Positions 46,033-57,356 of a stretch of DNA of 64,000 bases are shown piece after piece. Location of the stretch: the NCBI GenBank assembly GCA_004352715.1, contig SCFE01000004.1:2396145-2460144 (forward strand), written 5' to 3'. The stretch comes from Hofstenia miamia (Eukaryota > Xenacoelomorpha > Acoela). Position 1 is the first letter of the stretch, and the number at the start of each line of letters is the position of its first letter. Under the pieces are notes generated by a model. It saw nothing but the letters and a program-made list of their open reading frames with translations, did not search any database and had not been told where the DNA came from. The position numbers and the translations under genes were made by a program.

Positions 46033-46400
46033 ATAGCGCATAGTTCATTCAATGCATTTTTTCATAAAAATTGAAATATTTGATGTTAAAGTCACTTAAT
46101 ATGTTTAGTGAGTAGTTATTGCTGGGAATATCTGAAATTTCATTGCATTTATACTTTATATACTCTAGAAGAAAGTTCTTATTTGGATTATAAGTAACAA
46201 TAAATTCTTCATCTTAATAAAAATGTGTAGGTGTTTTCATTAATTTTTCCAAAAAGGGAACAATAGAATTCAATTTTTCCTTTTTTTTTTCGTATTGGAT
46301 TTAATTCTTTTGGGACAATAATCATAAGACCACCACCTCTACTATCCCTATTTTTAGCAAAACATCAAAGATTGCGGGGTCTGGATTGAACAAATTTGGA
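46033..46400 (-). pseudogene. LINE endonuclease fragment flanking LTR-A
   Basis: On the minus strand this flank reads as the endonuclease domain of a CR1/Jockey-type LINE: RDSRGGGLMIIVPKELNPI (46380-46300 region), later IVTYNPNKNF and NILSDFNIKYFNF (the GDFN-type block). LTR-A sits at its downstream edge. About 80 bases in the middle (46202-46285) do not match the sister copy at 58861-59240 but instead resemble a segment of the ORF3 region near 49825-49905. The copy is non-functional. Confidence 0.65.
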
Positions 46401-46421
46401 TTAATTTCGTTGTTTAATTAA

Positions 46422-46579
46422 TTGCTAACTTCTGTGATTTCAAGTAGGCTGGCATCTTACTTAGAATCGAACAGGTTGATACTAGAGGAGCAGAAGGGAT
46501 GTAGGACAAAGACGAGAGGATGCAAATATCAGTTGTTAATAGACAACCCCATACTGGAGAATTGTAAAAGAAGCAAGAC
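46422..46579 (+). pseudogene. LINE reverse transcriptase fragment (truncated by gap)
   Basis: The plus-strand frame contains LASYLESNRLILEEQKGCR followed by GCKYQLLID, a characteristic RT stretch of restriction-endonuclease-type LINEs. It runs into the N gap at 46580. The same sequence recurs at 59250-59405. Confidence 0.75.
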
Positions 46580-47579
46580 NNNNNNNNNNNNNNNNNNNNN
46601 NNNNNNNNNNNNNNNNNNNNNNNNNNNNNNNNNNNNNNNNNNNNNNNNNNNNNNNNNNNNNNNNNNNNNNNNNNNNNNNNNNNNNNNNNNNNNNNNNNNN
46701 NNNNNNNNNNNNNNNNNNNNNNNNNNNNNNNNNNNNNNNNNNNNNNNNNNNNNNNNNNNNNNNNNNNNNNNNNNNNNNNNNNNNNNNNNNNNNNNNNNNN
46801 NNNNNNNNNNNNNNNNNNNNNNNNNNNNNNNNNNNNNNNNNNNNNNNNNNNNNNNNNNNNNNNNNNNNNNNNNNNNNNNNNNNNNNNNNNNNNNNNNNNN
46901 NNNNNNNNNNNNNNNNNNNNNNNNNNNNNNNNNNNNNNNNNNNNNNNNNNNNNNNNNNNNNNNNNNNNNNNNNNNNNNNNNNNNNNNNNNNNNNNNNNNN
47001 NNNNNNNNNNNNNNNNNNNNNNNNNNNNNNNNNNNNNNNNNNNNNNNNNNNNNNNNNNNNNNNNNNNNNNNNNNNNNNNNNNNNNNNNNNNNNNNNNNNN
47101 NNNNNNNNNNNNNNNNNNNNNNNNNNNNNNNNNNNNNNNNNNNNNNNNNNNNNNNNNNNNNNNNNNNNNNNNNNNNNNNNNNNNNNNNNNNNNNNNNNNN
47201 NNNNNNNNNNNNNNNNNNNNNNNNNNNNNNNNNNNNNNNNNNNNNNNNNNNNNNNNNNNNNNNNNNNNNNNNNNNNNNNNNNNNNNNNNNNNNNNNNNNN
47301 NNNNNNNNNNNNNNNNNNNNNNNNNNNNNNNNNNNNNNNNNNNNNNNNNNNNNNNNNNNNNNNNNNNNNNNNNNNNNNNNNNNNNNNNNNNNNNNNNNNN
47401 NNNNNNNNNNNNNNNNNNNNNNNNNNNNNNNNNNNNNNNNNNNNNNNNNNNNNNNNNNNNNNNNNNNNNNNNNNNNNNNNNNNNNNNNNNNNNNNNNNNN
47501 NNNNNNNNNNNNNNNNNNNNNNNNNNNNNNNNNNNNNNNNNNNNNNNNNNNNNNNNNNNNNNNNNNNNNNNNNNNNNNN
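46580..47579. other. Assembly gap (1000 N)
   Basis: Exactly 1000 Ns; size unknown. Open frames across it are meaningless. Confidence 0.99.
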
Positions 47580-48763
47580 CTGGATGAAACATAATTTGGA
47601 GATATCATCATCGCATTCTCTTTACAATGAGCAGATGCATTTAAATTACGGCTCACATTCATTGATTGAATCATGTGCTCTACTTGCTGAGTGATTCTAT
47701 CTGCAAAACTATCCAAGGCCTCATTTAACACAGCATGAGTGACGTACTCATCTGTATTACTTCGAGGTGATTGCACCTTATTTTGATTATTAGCTTCGTT
47801 CACAGCAACTTTTAGTTCCTGAATTTGTAACTCTAATGCAAACGTAGATTCTAACATCTGCCTTTCCATCTTTTGATAAGCCACATGTTGAGTGTTAAGT
47901 TCAACTTGAAGGGACTCAATGTGTCGTTCACCTTCCATTCTCAGTGCTACTTCCTGGGATAAGGCATCTTTCAAATGTTCAATCTTCAGGCGCTGATCAT
48001 CAGAATTTGGGGTACTGTAAGGACGCAAAGGAACAGGTGGAGCATTATTAGTGTTTAAAATCCAGTGGAAACTTCGATGATAATCTGGACTAACATTGCT
48101 GTAAGGGATGGTCGAAACATTCTGATCTATCCTCTGGGCAGTTTGTGTAGGAGAATTAGGTAGAGATAAGTTAAACAACGATCCAACAGTACAAGGGGTA
48201 ACGTCCAGGTTACCACCAGAGATAAGTTAAACAACGATCCAACAGTACAAGGGGTAACGTCCAGGTTACCACCGCTTGTACAGGGGACACTCCGAGATGG
48301 ATGAGTCCCAAAATGAGGAGAATAAGTAACTGTACGACTCGAATCCACAACGAAGTAAGAACAAAATAATAACTTCCAAAATGACAGTTGGGAGCACTTC
48401 CAAAGACACAAAAGAAAACAAGCAGCTCATAAGAAAAATCATATATAACAACCCAAAAAGGAGACACAGTACTTGGTAATAAATCCAACACGTTAACACT
48501 AAGACGAAAAAGAAAAGAATTTTAACAAGTAGCAACAAACAAAGCAGAACACTATAAAAAAAATTGTGTTGCCCCCTTCTATGGGCGGACTTGTCAGTTA
48601 AACATTGATTGGCAGATTTACTCTGAAATCCAAACTGCAGTCAGGGGAAACAACTATCCCGGCTGACATACCCCAAAACGAAAAACTAAACGAAATCCAA
48701 ACCATCGAAAGAGACACAAAGAACTTAGTTCGTTATCACGTCAGCGTCCTGTCACGGTCGCCA
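47580..48763 (-). pseudogene. Second copy of gypsy B leader and gag N-terminus
   Basis: Nearly identical to 56758-57941 at a constant offset of 9178 bases. It contains the primer-binding site next to LTR-B (48746-48763, reverse complement TGGCGACCGTGACAGGAC), the leader with the 56-bp duplication (units start 48164 and 48220), and gag residues including a coiled-coil region (LKDALSQEVALRMEGERHIE). It stops at the 1000-N gap. Having this leader on the outer side of LTR-B means LTR-B is both the 3' LTR of element B and the 5' LTR of another copy, either a real tandem or an assembly artefact. Confidence 0.8.
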
Positions 48764-49683
48764 TGTAGAATCACGGGCTGCAATAGTAATTACACTAACA
48801 ACTAATTGACTCTGCAGAAGGTTGAAATAGCTATACCATATAACCCCGATTCCAGAAAGAGGTAAAGAGAAAACAACTTATTAACTGATATAAACATTGG
48901 TATTGCATCCAAGTAATAGATACTTTTAGGTAAACTCCAAGATGACCAATTCACGTGGCTTCCAGCCAAAGCGAAATCTTTAGGAATAGTAAAAGTGCTC
49001 GATTGTAATGCATGGTGCTACACTATCTGTCTCACTTATTAATTTCTATCTCATGACCACAATTAAACATCTCATTTTCATTGTTATCTCTCAGCTCAAT
49101 AAATAATAGTCTGTAATTACCAGACATTCATGCTAGCCAACAGCATAGTATCATCACAGTGTTGTAAAGTATAAGTGCATGTATGTGTTGAACATCAAAT
49201 GAGAGATTTATTATTTCCCTATGCATAACCATATCTGTAACCTAAGTGGTCCACAATTTAGGCTGGAAGATATGAAATCTCCAGGAGCTACTTGTTGCCC
49301 TGTGCCTTGAGAAAGCACTCCCAAATTGTCGCCGTTCTTAAGCAATAATTTTCATATCAAATAAAAGTAATAAAAGAAAATACGGAAAAAATACAGTAGT
49401 TGAGGCTAGATAAAATCTATTGACCTTTCACAACATTGTTTCTCAATTTATACAATTCAAACTTATTACCTGCCCTTGTTTACAATCAATGTTAATCACA
49501 AGATAGTCATTTTATCAAATTCCCTCGCAAATTAAATTTGAGCAATATAATCAGCACCTTTTGAGGGGACATGAAACAGTTATTGAAAAACCAAACTAGA
49601 AATAATTGCTTACATCATACTGACGTCAAATACAAATAAAATCGAAAATAATAATCACAAAATTTTCCCTGAGTGACTCTACA
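48764..49683 (-). repeat. LTR-B: 3' LTR of element B
   Basis: 920 bp, on the minus strand beginning TGTAGAGTCACTC right after the purine tract and ending ...GATTCTACA at 48764. The other side abuts a primer site and gag leader of a second copy. Confidence 0.9.
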
Positions 49684-49695
49684 CGCCCCCCTTGC
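49684..49695 (-). promoter_or_regulatory. Polypurine tract of element B
   Basis: Minus strand gcaaggggggcg lies directly upstream of the LTR start at 49683, as expected for second-strand DNA priming. Confidence 0.85.
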
Positions 49696-51940
49696 TCAAA
49701 TTAATTTGTTGGCAACAATTGGAGGGCAGGACCTGACACTATCTTCTGAGTTGCATTTTCTAAATTTACTTTCTCAATGAGTTCCCAAATTTGAGGTGAC
49801 AATTGAACTGACGAAGTAGCAAGTAATTCTTCTTCTCAATAAAACTGTTCAGGTGTTTTCATGATTTGTTCAAACATGGTAATTGGTACAATTTTTCCTT
49901 CTCTGTTAACATGTCTTGCAGACTCCGCAAACTTCCCATACCCACATTCTGGGTAAGAAAGAAAATTTCATTTCTAGCCAATACATCACAACTTTCTAGC
50001 TGTTCCAAAAATGTTTGCATTGATCCCAATTTTCTTTCCATTAATCATTTGGTGCTTAAAGGAGCATTATCGGAATAGAATATTGCAAATTTAGTCTCCG
50101 CTGTGGCGCCTCACATGTACTTCTTCATTGTATCTGAAAAAATCTTAATGTCTGACGAACAAATCCCTAATCTGTTGCTAATCAGAATGATTGACATTTT
50201 TCCTGTTGTACTACTCGCCCCCACCAGTCGGGCATATTTTTCATATTGTTCCATGGCTTTCGTTGTTTTTCCAGGTGAGGATGGAGGTGTGCACTTATAT
50301 AACAGCCAATTCTTAACCTTCCATGTTAGTGGACAGACCACTATCTCATGCAATGCTGTTTTAGCAATACTCATTCATTTTTCTTTGTTCATCAGGATTA
50401 TTAATTGTGGATCTTGTGTTAAATAAATGGCAATGATCCAGATAGCTCCTCTTGCATATATGTTGGGAACATTCTGTTCTGAAAATAACTGTATTTTAAT
50501 GTTTTTCCTGTCTTGGGTATCATAGGAAAATTTCACTTCTCTTAGCAACCTTTCAACTGATCGATGATATTGTGAAGCTGGGCTTTTTATATTAAGCTTG
50601 GGCCAATTGGACTTGGGGTTTTTGTTGGCTTTGATATCTTGCCAAATGTCTTGGATTTCTTTTAGAGTCTCAGGACTTTGAGCAAAAGCAAAGCTTACTC
50701 TCATATCTGTAACTGTATGTAGGGAAGGAGTATGGACATTCATCAAATCTAGTGTTTGTGCTTGCAGTATAGTATCGATGATCAATTTCTGATCAACTGC
50801 CATATGATGTGATGGGATCTTTTTGCACAACATAAGATCTGTAAATAATAATTTGGTCACAGATATGATATTGGTGTGATACATGGAGATGGGATGATAA
50901 CTTCAATGGAATAAAATGATGAAATTTTCCATTTGAAAATGTAAGTTTACTATTTCTTCTGGAATACTATCCTTGTATTCATCTCTGAGAATTAAAACAA
51001 GTCTTATTTTTTCTATTTTAGCAATCTGATACACAATCTCTATTTGTTCCATGATCCTCTCATCTTGTACTTCATTAACTTTGAAGAAGTAAATCACTAA
51101 TAAATTGGGAAAATCTATATTAACACACTCAAAACTTGTAATGGGGCTGCCATTGTTCAAAAACTGGCAGAGATTATATATGTTGAAGTCTTCATCAAAA
51201 CATGTATGGACTGTACCCCACCAATAGAGATGACTGACTCCCTCTAACATCTTTGAGTCATAACAAATTATGGTATTAATCTTGGGACATTTTTCCACAT
51301 CAATTATGAAAGGTATGATGTCAATGGAACAATTTAGTGTACATGTGTTATAGGTCCAACATAACTGGTTTTGTGTTTCTTCAGATATATTATCATGAAT
51401 GTGGTGGACTGCTTGGTGGGGTGGAATAAAAAATGGATGCAGGGTATCTTCTCCTACTTTAGACATTTTAGTTCTTCTATCTTCAGTCTTCTTAGAGCAC
51501 ACTGTTGAAGCAGCAGTTGAAGTACTAATTGAGGGTGGGGGGCTATCAAATCACTCATTGGGGGTATTTACAGGTTGTACAGCACTAGAGGGGGTACAAC
51601 TAATGTTAGACTTAAAAGTTTGTTTATGTTGTTTTGCCAGCTCTGTTTGCACACATGGAGATATGTGTCTCCCCACATAGTGACGAGATGAGGATGGGGT
51701 GGTGTTTGCTGTCTCCTCAACTAATTGTGGAGCTACATGTCACCCACATGGAATAGGTATCTCCTCAGCACCATCGTGTCGTCCTCGCTTGTTTGCATGC
51801 ACCTCGTCAAGCAGAGATACTTTTCTCCCACGCCTAGACAAAATTTTGGTGTCATGTCCGCTACCCTCAATTCTCCTTTTCACTCTTCGACGGGTTGGAG
51901 GAGCTGGCAACTCTTGCTTGTTCTTTCCTATCAGTTTCAT
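49690..51940 (-). pseudogene. ORF3 of gypsy element B, in env position, nucleoprotein-like (family not established)
   Basis: One minus-strand reading frame runs from an ATG at 51940 to about 50045. It is interrupted only by TGA codons at 51740, 51551, 50903, 50375, 50111 and 50045, then continues in a shifted frame to about 49690, just before the polypurine tract. The first about 70 residues are very basic (RRRVKRR and ANKRGRH, nuclear-localisation-like), followed by a Ser/Thr/Pro-rich linker. The rest is a mixed globular protein with LISNRLGIC and a MWGATAE-type block (its Trp codon reads TGA here), both shared with 63416-63957. I see no signal peptide, no furin-type cleavage region and no C-terminal membrane anchor, so it does not look like an envelope. 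The globular part reminds me of nucleoproteins of negative-strand RNA viruses, but this is an impression. It could equally be a lineage-specific retroelement protein. Confidence 0.55.
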
Positions 51941-51989
51941 TCCTAAACAGATTAATCAGGTTAAGGTCCCAAATGTTGTGATCATAAGG

Positions 51990-53297
51990 TCAATTTTCTC
52001 TAACATGCTGTGAAGGCAATATACATTGACTATCATTACTCGGATTAGTCTCACTCTCAATGTCAAATTCAGTATCATTAAAATCATCTTCAGCAAAATC
52101 AGTTAAATTATTGTAAGTCTCAAATACATCAATACCATTATCAACCAATGTAAATTCATCATTATCATCTATAATTATGTGTTCAATATCCTTTATGGCT
52201 CGTTTTAGCCTCTGGAAATGTACAGTTTTTCCATTATTAAGTGTGTATGTGTTATGATCGAGCACTTTCTCCACAATAAAAGGTCCTTGCCAGTTATTGG
52301 CTAACTTACGTACCTGGCTGTGATCTGTCATAACACAAGGTAAATATGCAAAGACTTTGTCACCTTGTCAGTGAGGCTCACCATATAATTTTTTGTTAAA
52401 TGTTCTCTTTTGACAGATACTTGATTGATTGGTGTTATGACAGATAGTCAAATGTACTTGTTGCATGTCTCGTATTAATCAATCTACATATCTGTCCATA
52501 CTGGCTTCTGAATAATTCGGAAACATCATATTTAGGGAAGTCGGTGCTTCCCGACCAAACATAGCTTTAAAAGGACTAACACCAGTTGTGGTGTGAACTG
52601 CTGTATTATAGAAAAACTCAATACATTCAATTACACGTCTCCACTTTCTTCCAGCAGCCCACAAGAGAGCTACTCTAATCAGTTTTATCAAAGTTCTATT
52701 TAAACGTTCAACTAGACCATTAGCTTGAGGATGATAAGCAGTAGTGAATTCGTGAATAATTTCTAACTCATGCATTAAGGCTTTCATCAGATTGTTTTCG
52801 AATTGTCGACCATGCTCAGATACGAGTTTAGACATAGGACCATATTTTAAAATCCACTCCTTAACTATTTTCTCAGCTATCTTTTCTGCACTCGTGCTGT
52901 CCATCAGAAGAATTCGAGCATATTTTGTGAAATGGTCCACAATTACCAAGAGGTACTGAAAACCCTCATTGTCTCAAGAAAGTTGTTCTAAATCCATATG
53001 GACGATTTCATTGGGACTAGATGCAGTGCGACATTCTAATTCAGCTCTCTGTTCGGGAAAATGGCTAGTATTATTTAAGAGACATTGCTCGCATTTATCA
53101 ATGACTCCAATCATAACATATCGCGAATTAAAAGTTTTCTCCCTTTGGATGATCCCCAAGTGCCCCTTTTCGTGTACTCTTCTTACTAAATCTCTTCTAA
53201 AGTATTCTGGAATAGCAAGTCTGTTATTGCGGCGACTTTTAGCATAAAGTAATCCCTTATCTGTCATTGTCCAATTGTATCGGTTAAAATAACACAT
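51990..53297 (-). pseudogene. Gypsy element B integrase (zinc-binding, core and C-terminal parts)
   Basis: One frame with three in-frame TGA stops (52974, 52479, 52368). 53297-52974 holds the HHCC zinc-binding region (RRVHEKGHLGI, then CEQCLLN). 52949-52479 is the catalytic core: VIVDHFTKYARIL has the first Asp, and LVSEHGRQFENN has Glu where the second Asp is expected. YHPQANGLVERLNRTLIK contains the catalytic Glu, and FYNTAVHTTTGVSPFKAMFG is the conserved end of the core. 52331-51990 gives the C-terminal part (NNWQGPFIVEKVLDHNTYTL, a GPY/F-type module) and an acidic tail. The D-to-E change and the stops indicate inactivity. Confidence 0.9.
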
Positions 53298-54779
53298 TGC
53301 GGTTGGAGAAAGGGGAAAAATTGATCCTTTAAACGTTTCATAATATCTGATAGTACCTGATCATTTTGCTGGTGTTTGATAATTTCTTCTTCAGAGATTT
53401 CTTCACGTATCAAAATTGGTAGGATTTCCTTCCCATTACGATCAGCATTAATCTCGGGGATCAGTTCATACTCAGTATGTGGAATAAATCCAAATGGTAC
53501 TTTCTCTCCCTCTGGTCTCTTCAAATCCCTTTCATAGCTAGGCAGCGCCGTCCAATAGTCGGCATTTAAGTGTAAACAGCCAGGACGATGTTTGATTGAA
53601 AAAGAAAAATCATTTAAATATTCTATCCATCTGGCCACTATATTGGATTTATCTCCAGAGAATTTTTTAAGCCAAGCCAAAGCACTGTTGTCAGTACGTA
53701 CGATGAATTTACGACCTAATATGAAATAGCGAAATTTCTTCAGTGACTCCACTAAAGCTAACATCTCACACTTGGTAGCTCCATAGTTCTTTTCGGAATC
53801 TCTAAGTTTTCTGCTGAAATATTGTACCAGACTTTCAACCCCATTAATTTCTTGACTTAATATCCCATTAATAGCCACGGCACTGGCATCACAATCAACA
53901 ATAAAGTCTTTACTATAATCAAGAGTATTCAATGAAGGAATCTTTTTGAGCTCGATTTTTATTTTCCCCAACACATAATGTTTGTTCCAAGTCCATTTAA
54001 ACTCATTATTTTTCTTAAGTAAATTGGAGATAGATTTTGTCTTCGCTGCTAAGTCGGGAATAAACATTCCGTAATAATTTAGGAATCCCATCAGCCTTTG
54101 GACATCCTTTCAACTTCTAGGTGTTTCTATTTTTTCCAAAAATTGCTTCGCATTCATTTTTATTGAAATTTTCCCATATTCTATAACTCTCCCTAGGAAG
54201 GTAACTTTTTTCTGAACCAATGAACATTTGTTTCCATTTACTTTCAATCCAGCTTGTTGTAATAATTCTAAAGTACGATTTAGTTTTTCTAGGTGTTCTT
54301 CAAAAGTTGTGCTGGCTACTAATATATCGTCAATGTATGCAGATATACCAGCTTCAAGCATGTTTGATTTATCTTTCAACACCTTGGTAACGTTGAAAAG
54401 TGGCTGGCGCGTTACATAATCCAAACGCCATATACTTCCACTCGTATAACCCATAGGGCGTAATGAAAGCTGTCTTCGGTATATCAGATGGACGCATTGG
54501 CACTTGCCAGTAAGCTTTGCACAAGTCTAGACACGAGAAAAACTTATACTTACTGGCATCATATAACAGATCTTCAATTCTTGGTAAAGGGTATGCGTCC
54601 TTTACTGTCACGTCGTTTAATTTTCGGAAATCAATACACAGCCTATATTTTTCTCCCTGCCTGATAAAAACAGTTGGAGCAGCATAGGGACTGTTACTTC
54701 CTTGAATTATTCCATTTTCTATTAGATCACTTAATATCTTTTCGTATTCTCCTTTAAGGTTTTCGGGTACTCGCCGCAC
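53264..54779 (-). pseudogene. Gypsy element B reverse transcriptase and RNase H
   Basis: The RT starts in 54779-54369 (GIIQGSNSPYAAPTVFI, YRLCIDFRKLNDVTVKDAY with block A, FSCLDLCKAYWQVPM with the first catalytic Asp, FGLCNAPATFQR). After a frameshift near 54430 it continues at 54454-54110 with ISAYIDDILVAST (the YIDD box, both Asp present). A TGA at 54110 interrupts it, then 54091-53264 gives the connection (GFLNYYGMFIPDLA) and RNase H: FIVDCDASAVAINGILSQ, the Glu in CEMLALVE, and VRTDNSALAWLKKF carrying the third acidic residue. The tether motif IKHRPGCLHLNADYWTALP follows, where family members usually read N-x-x-AD-x-LSR. A frameshift near 53300 leads into the integrase. Confidence 0.92.
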
Positions 54780-55728
54780 AGGTAGCCGAATTGGTTTTTC
54801 ACTTTTGACTTTGATTGTATGTTCCTCCCAATCGCTTGCCCTACACTTATGGTTCTGTAATTGAACACCTCATGCTTACTTTGCAAAACAGCAATGAGTG
54901 ATCGTTTCTCTTGCTGCTGTAGATGGGGATGAGTCTCATCATTAACAGGAGGTATTTTTACTATCTCAGATGGTTCGTCCAAATCATGAATGGCAGTACA
55001 TATCGGCAAACAAGAGGTTGCTACATTTTCAACTCGAACTGGTACACCGATGATTTTTAACTTGGACACCTCAAATCGCACAGGAAAGTTGGATCCATTG
55101 AGGATTGTCACATACGTCTTTCCTTCGGATACTTTACAAAGATCTGGTGAAAAAGAAACTCCTCTAACATATCACTTTGGCCTGCTATCATCACATCTCC
55201 ATTCATTTCACATTTCGAAAATGCCGCCGCTCTGGTCCAATGCTTAGACTCCAAATAACAGGCTCAACCAATTCAAACACGACCTCATGTTCCGGAACTG
55301 TTACTAACTGCGTAGCTTCTTGATGGATATTGTATTAGCTTTATAGTTGATGATACAATCGTTCTTTTCCAAAAAATCGTTACCTAAAATGAGATCATTC
55401 GGGAGTTAATGATTAGAGGTATCAATCACAATGAGGTCAATGCTAAATGGTTCCGCATGAATCCATAACGCAGCATCTTTCAATCTCCCCTTTAAGGAAA
55501 TTTGATTTCCCGAAGCATCGATTAGTTTGATGGAAGAAGAATCCAATGAATCTCGTGTTAAGCACAAACCTTTACAACATTGGTCGCTAATAATTGGCAC
55601 AGCAGCTCCAGTGCCAATAGTAGCATTAATGATCTGGCCATTCATTTCAACAGGAATCAGGTTTTTACGAATTAGATTAGTTATAACCAGGATATCCTGA
55701 GCGCGTTTTGAAGGAGTCGGGACTCCCT
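54780..55728 (-). pseudogene. Gypsy element B protease and protease-RT linker
   Basis: 55645-55406 encodes an aspartic-protease-like fold: INATIGTGAAVPIISDQCC is the active-site loop, where the canonical DTG reads GTG, then KGRLKDAALWIH and IDLIVIDTSNH. The next section, 55111-54731, contains FPVRFEVSKLKIIGVPVRVE and the THPHLQQQEK stretch shared with the decayed gypsy at 39.8 kb. Frameshifts separate the blocks. The loss of the catalytic Asp suggests that this copy was already dead or that this base is mutated. Confidence 0.8.
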
Positions 55729-57356
55729 TTAATTTAAATGATGCGATGTTGAATTGGTTATTTCGTCGTCTGTCAAATCTACTAAGGGTGTATCATCATT
55801 AGGCTCAGATGAGACAGATTCTTCTACTAGAAATACTTCCCCATCAGCTATTATCTGAATTTTCGCATGACAATTTGATTTTAAGTGGCCTTTTTCTCCA
55901 CATCTAAAGCAATGAACAGACGCCAGATTAAATTCTCTCTTAATGCCGGTTTTCTTCGATGTACCTGGATCATACTTTCGGCTTACTCCAGACAATTCAT
56001 TAGCATCTTTCTCAATTCGAGTAGAGTTATACATTAAGTATACCACACTGATTGCCTTTCTAATGATCTCGTGTAAACTTTCCTCGGGGTCACATTTTAC
56101 TTCTAGGCGACTTCTGATAGAGGGAGGAAAACCTCGACAGATGTATGAAAATAAATCATGGCGAGAGTACTCAGCAGATAAACTACTGAGTCTGAACAGC
56201 CTCTCGACTTGAGTTATATAATTCCGGATATCATCTCCTCTCTTAGAGGCCATGTCGCAAAGTAGCTTGATATGTGGGGCTCTGTAGTGGTCCTCGAAAA
56301 AACCCACCAGCAGCTGATAATCGGTTTTGATATTACGATCAAGCATCATGTATTGATTATATGCTAACCCACTGAGATACAGTGGGAACTGGGATACGGC
56401 GCTTTCTTGAGAATTCTTGTACTGTTTCATAGTCAATTTAAATAGAAAAAACNNNNNNNNNNNNNNNNNNNNNNNNNNNNNNNNNNNNNNNNNNNNNNNN
56501 NNNNNNNNNNNNNNNNNNNNNNNNNNNNNNNNNNNNNNNNNNNNNNNNNNNNNNNNNNNNNNNNNNNNNNNNNNNNNNNNNNNNNNNNNNNNNNNNNNNN
56601 NNNNNNNNNNNNNNNNNNNNNNNNNNNNNNNNNNNNNNNNNNNNNNNNNNNNNNNNNNNNNNNNNNNNNNNNNNNNNNNNNNNNNNNNNNNNNNNNNNNN
56701 NNNNNNNNNNNNNNNGCGGACTGTGTGAAAGTAGGATGCTGAATCAAAGAAGTTGTACTGGATGAAACATAATTTGGAGATATCATCATCGCATTCTCTT
56801 TACAATGAGCAGATGCATTTAAATTACGGCTCACATTCATTGATTGAATCATGTGCTCTACTTGCTGAGTGATTCTATCTGCAAAACTATCCAAGGCCTC
56901 ATTTAACACAGCATGAGTGACGTACTCATCTGTATTACTTCGAGGTGATTGCACCTTATTTTGATTATTAGCTTCGTTCACAGCAACTTTTAGTTCCTGA
57001 ATTTGTAACTCTAATGCAAACGTAGATTCTAACATCTGCCTTTCCATCTTTTGATAAGCCACATGTTGAGTGTTAAGTTCAACTTGAAGGGACTCAATGT
57101 GTCGTTCACCTTCCATTCTCAGTGCTACTTCCTGGGATAAGGCATCTTTCAAATGTTCAATCTTCAGGCGCTGATCATCAGAATTTGGGGTACTGTAAGG
57201 ACGCAAAGGAACAGGTGGAGCATTATTAGTGTTTAAAATCCAGTGGAAACTTCGATGATAATCTGGACTAACATTGCTGTAAGGGATGGTCGAAACATTC
57301 TGATCTATCCTCTGGGCAGTTTGTGTAGGAGAATTAGGTAGAGATAAGTTAAACAA
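55729..57356 (-). pseudogene. Gypsy element B gag
   Basis: N-terminal part 57356-56716: a Pro/Ser-rich stretch, then a coiled coil (KIEHLKDALSQEVALRMEGE to LQIQELKVAVNEANNQN). After a 263-N gap, 56451-55729 holds the capsid core (SQFPLYLSGLAYNQYMMLD, ending with VERLFRLSSLS and RLEVKCDPEESLHEIIRKAI) and one CCHC zinc knuckle CFRCGEKGHLKSNC, as in retroviral-type gag proteins. A 56-bp tandem duplication upstream (57342 and 57398) shifts the reading frame at the N-terminus, so the true start is uncertain; the frame opening at 57356 begins at TTG. Confidence 0.88.
56453..56715. other. Assembly gap (263 N) within gag
   Basis: Run of Ns between the coiled-coil and capsid-core parts of gag. Confidence 0.99.

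Noticed and set aside
48210-48538. Three overlapping minus-strand ORFs of about 90 codons (and their copies at 57388-57716)
   Set aside because: They lie in the retroelement leader across the 56-bp duplication and are hydrophobic out-of-frame translations, not separate genes.
51399-52013. Plus-strand ORFs opposite the start of ORF3
   Set aside because: Antisense shadows; the minus strand carries the continuous frame.
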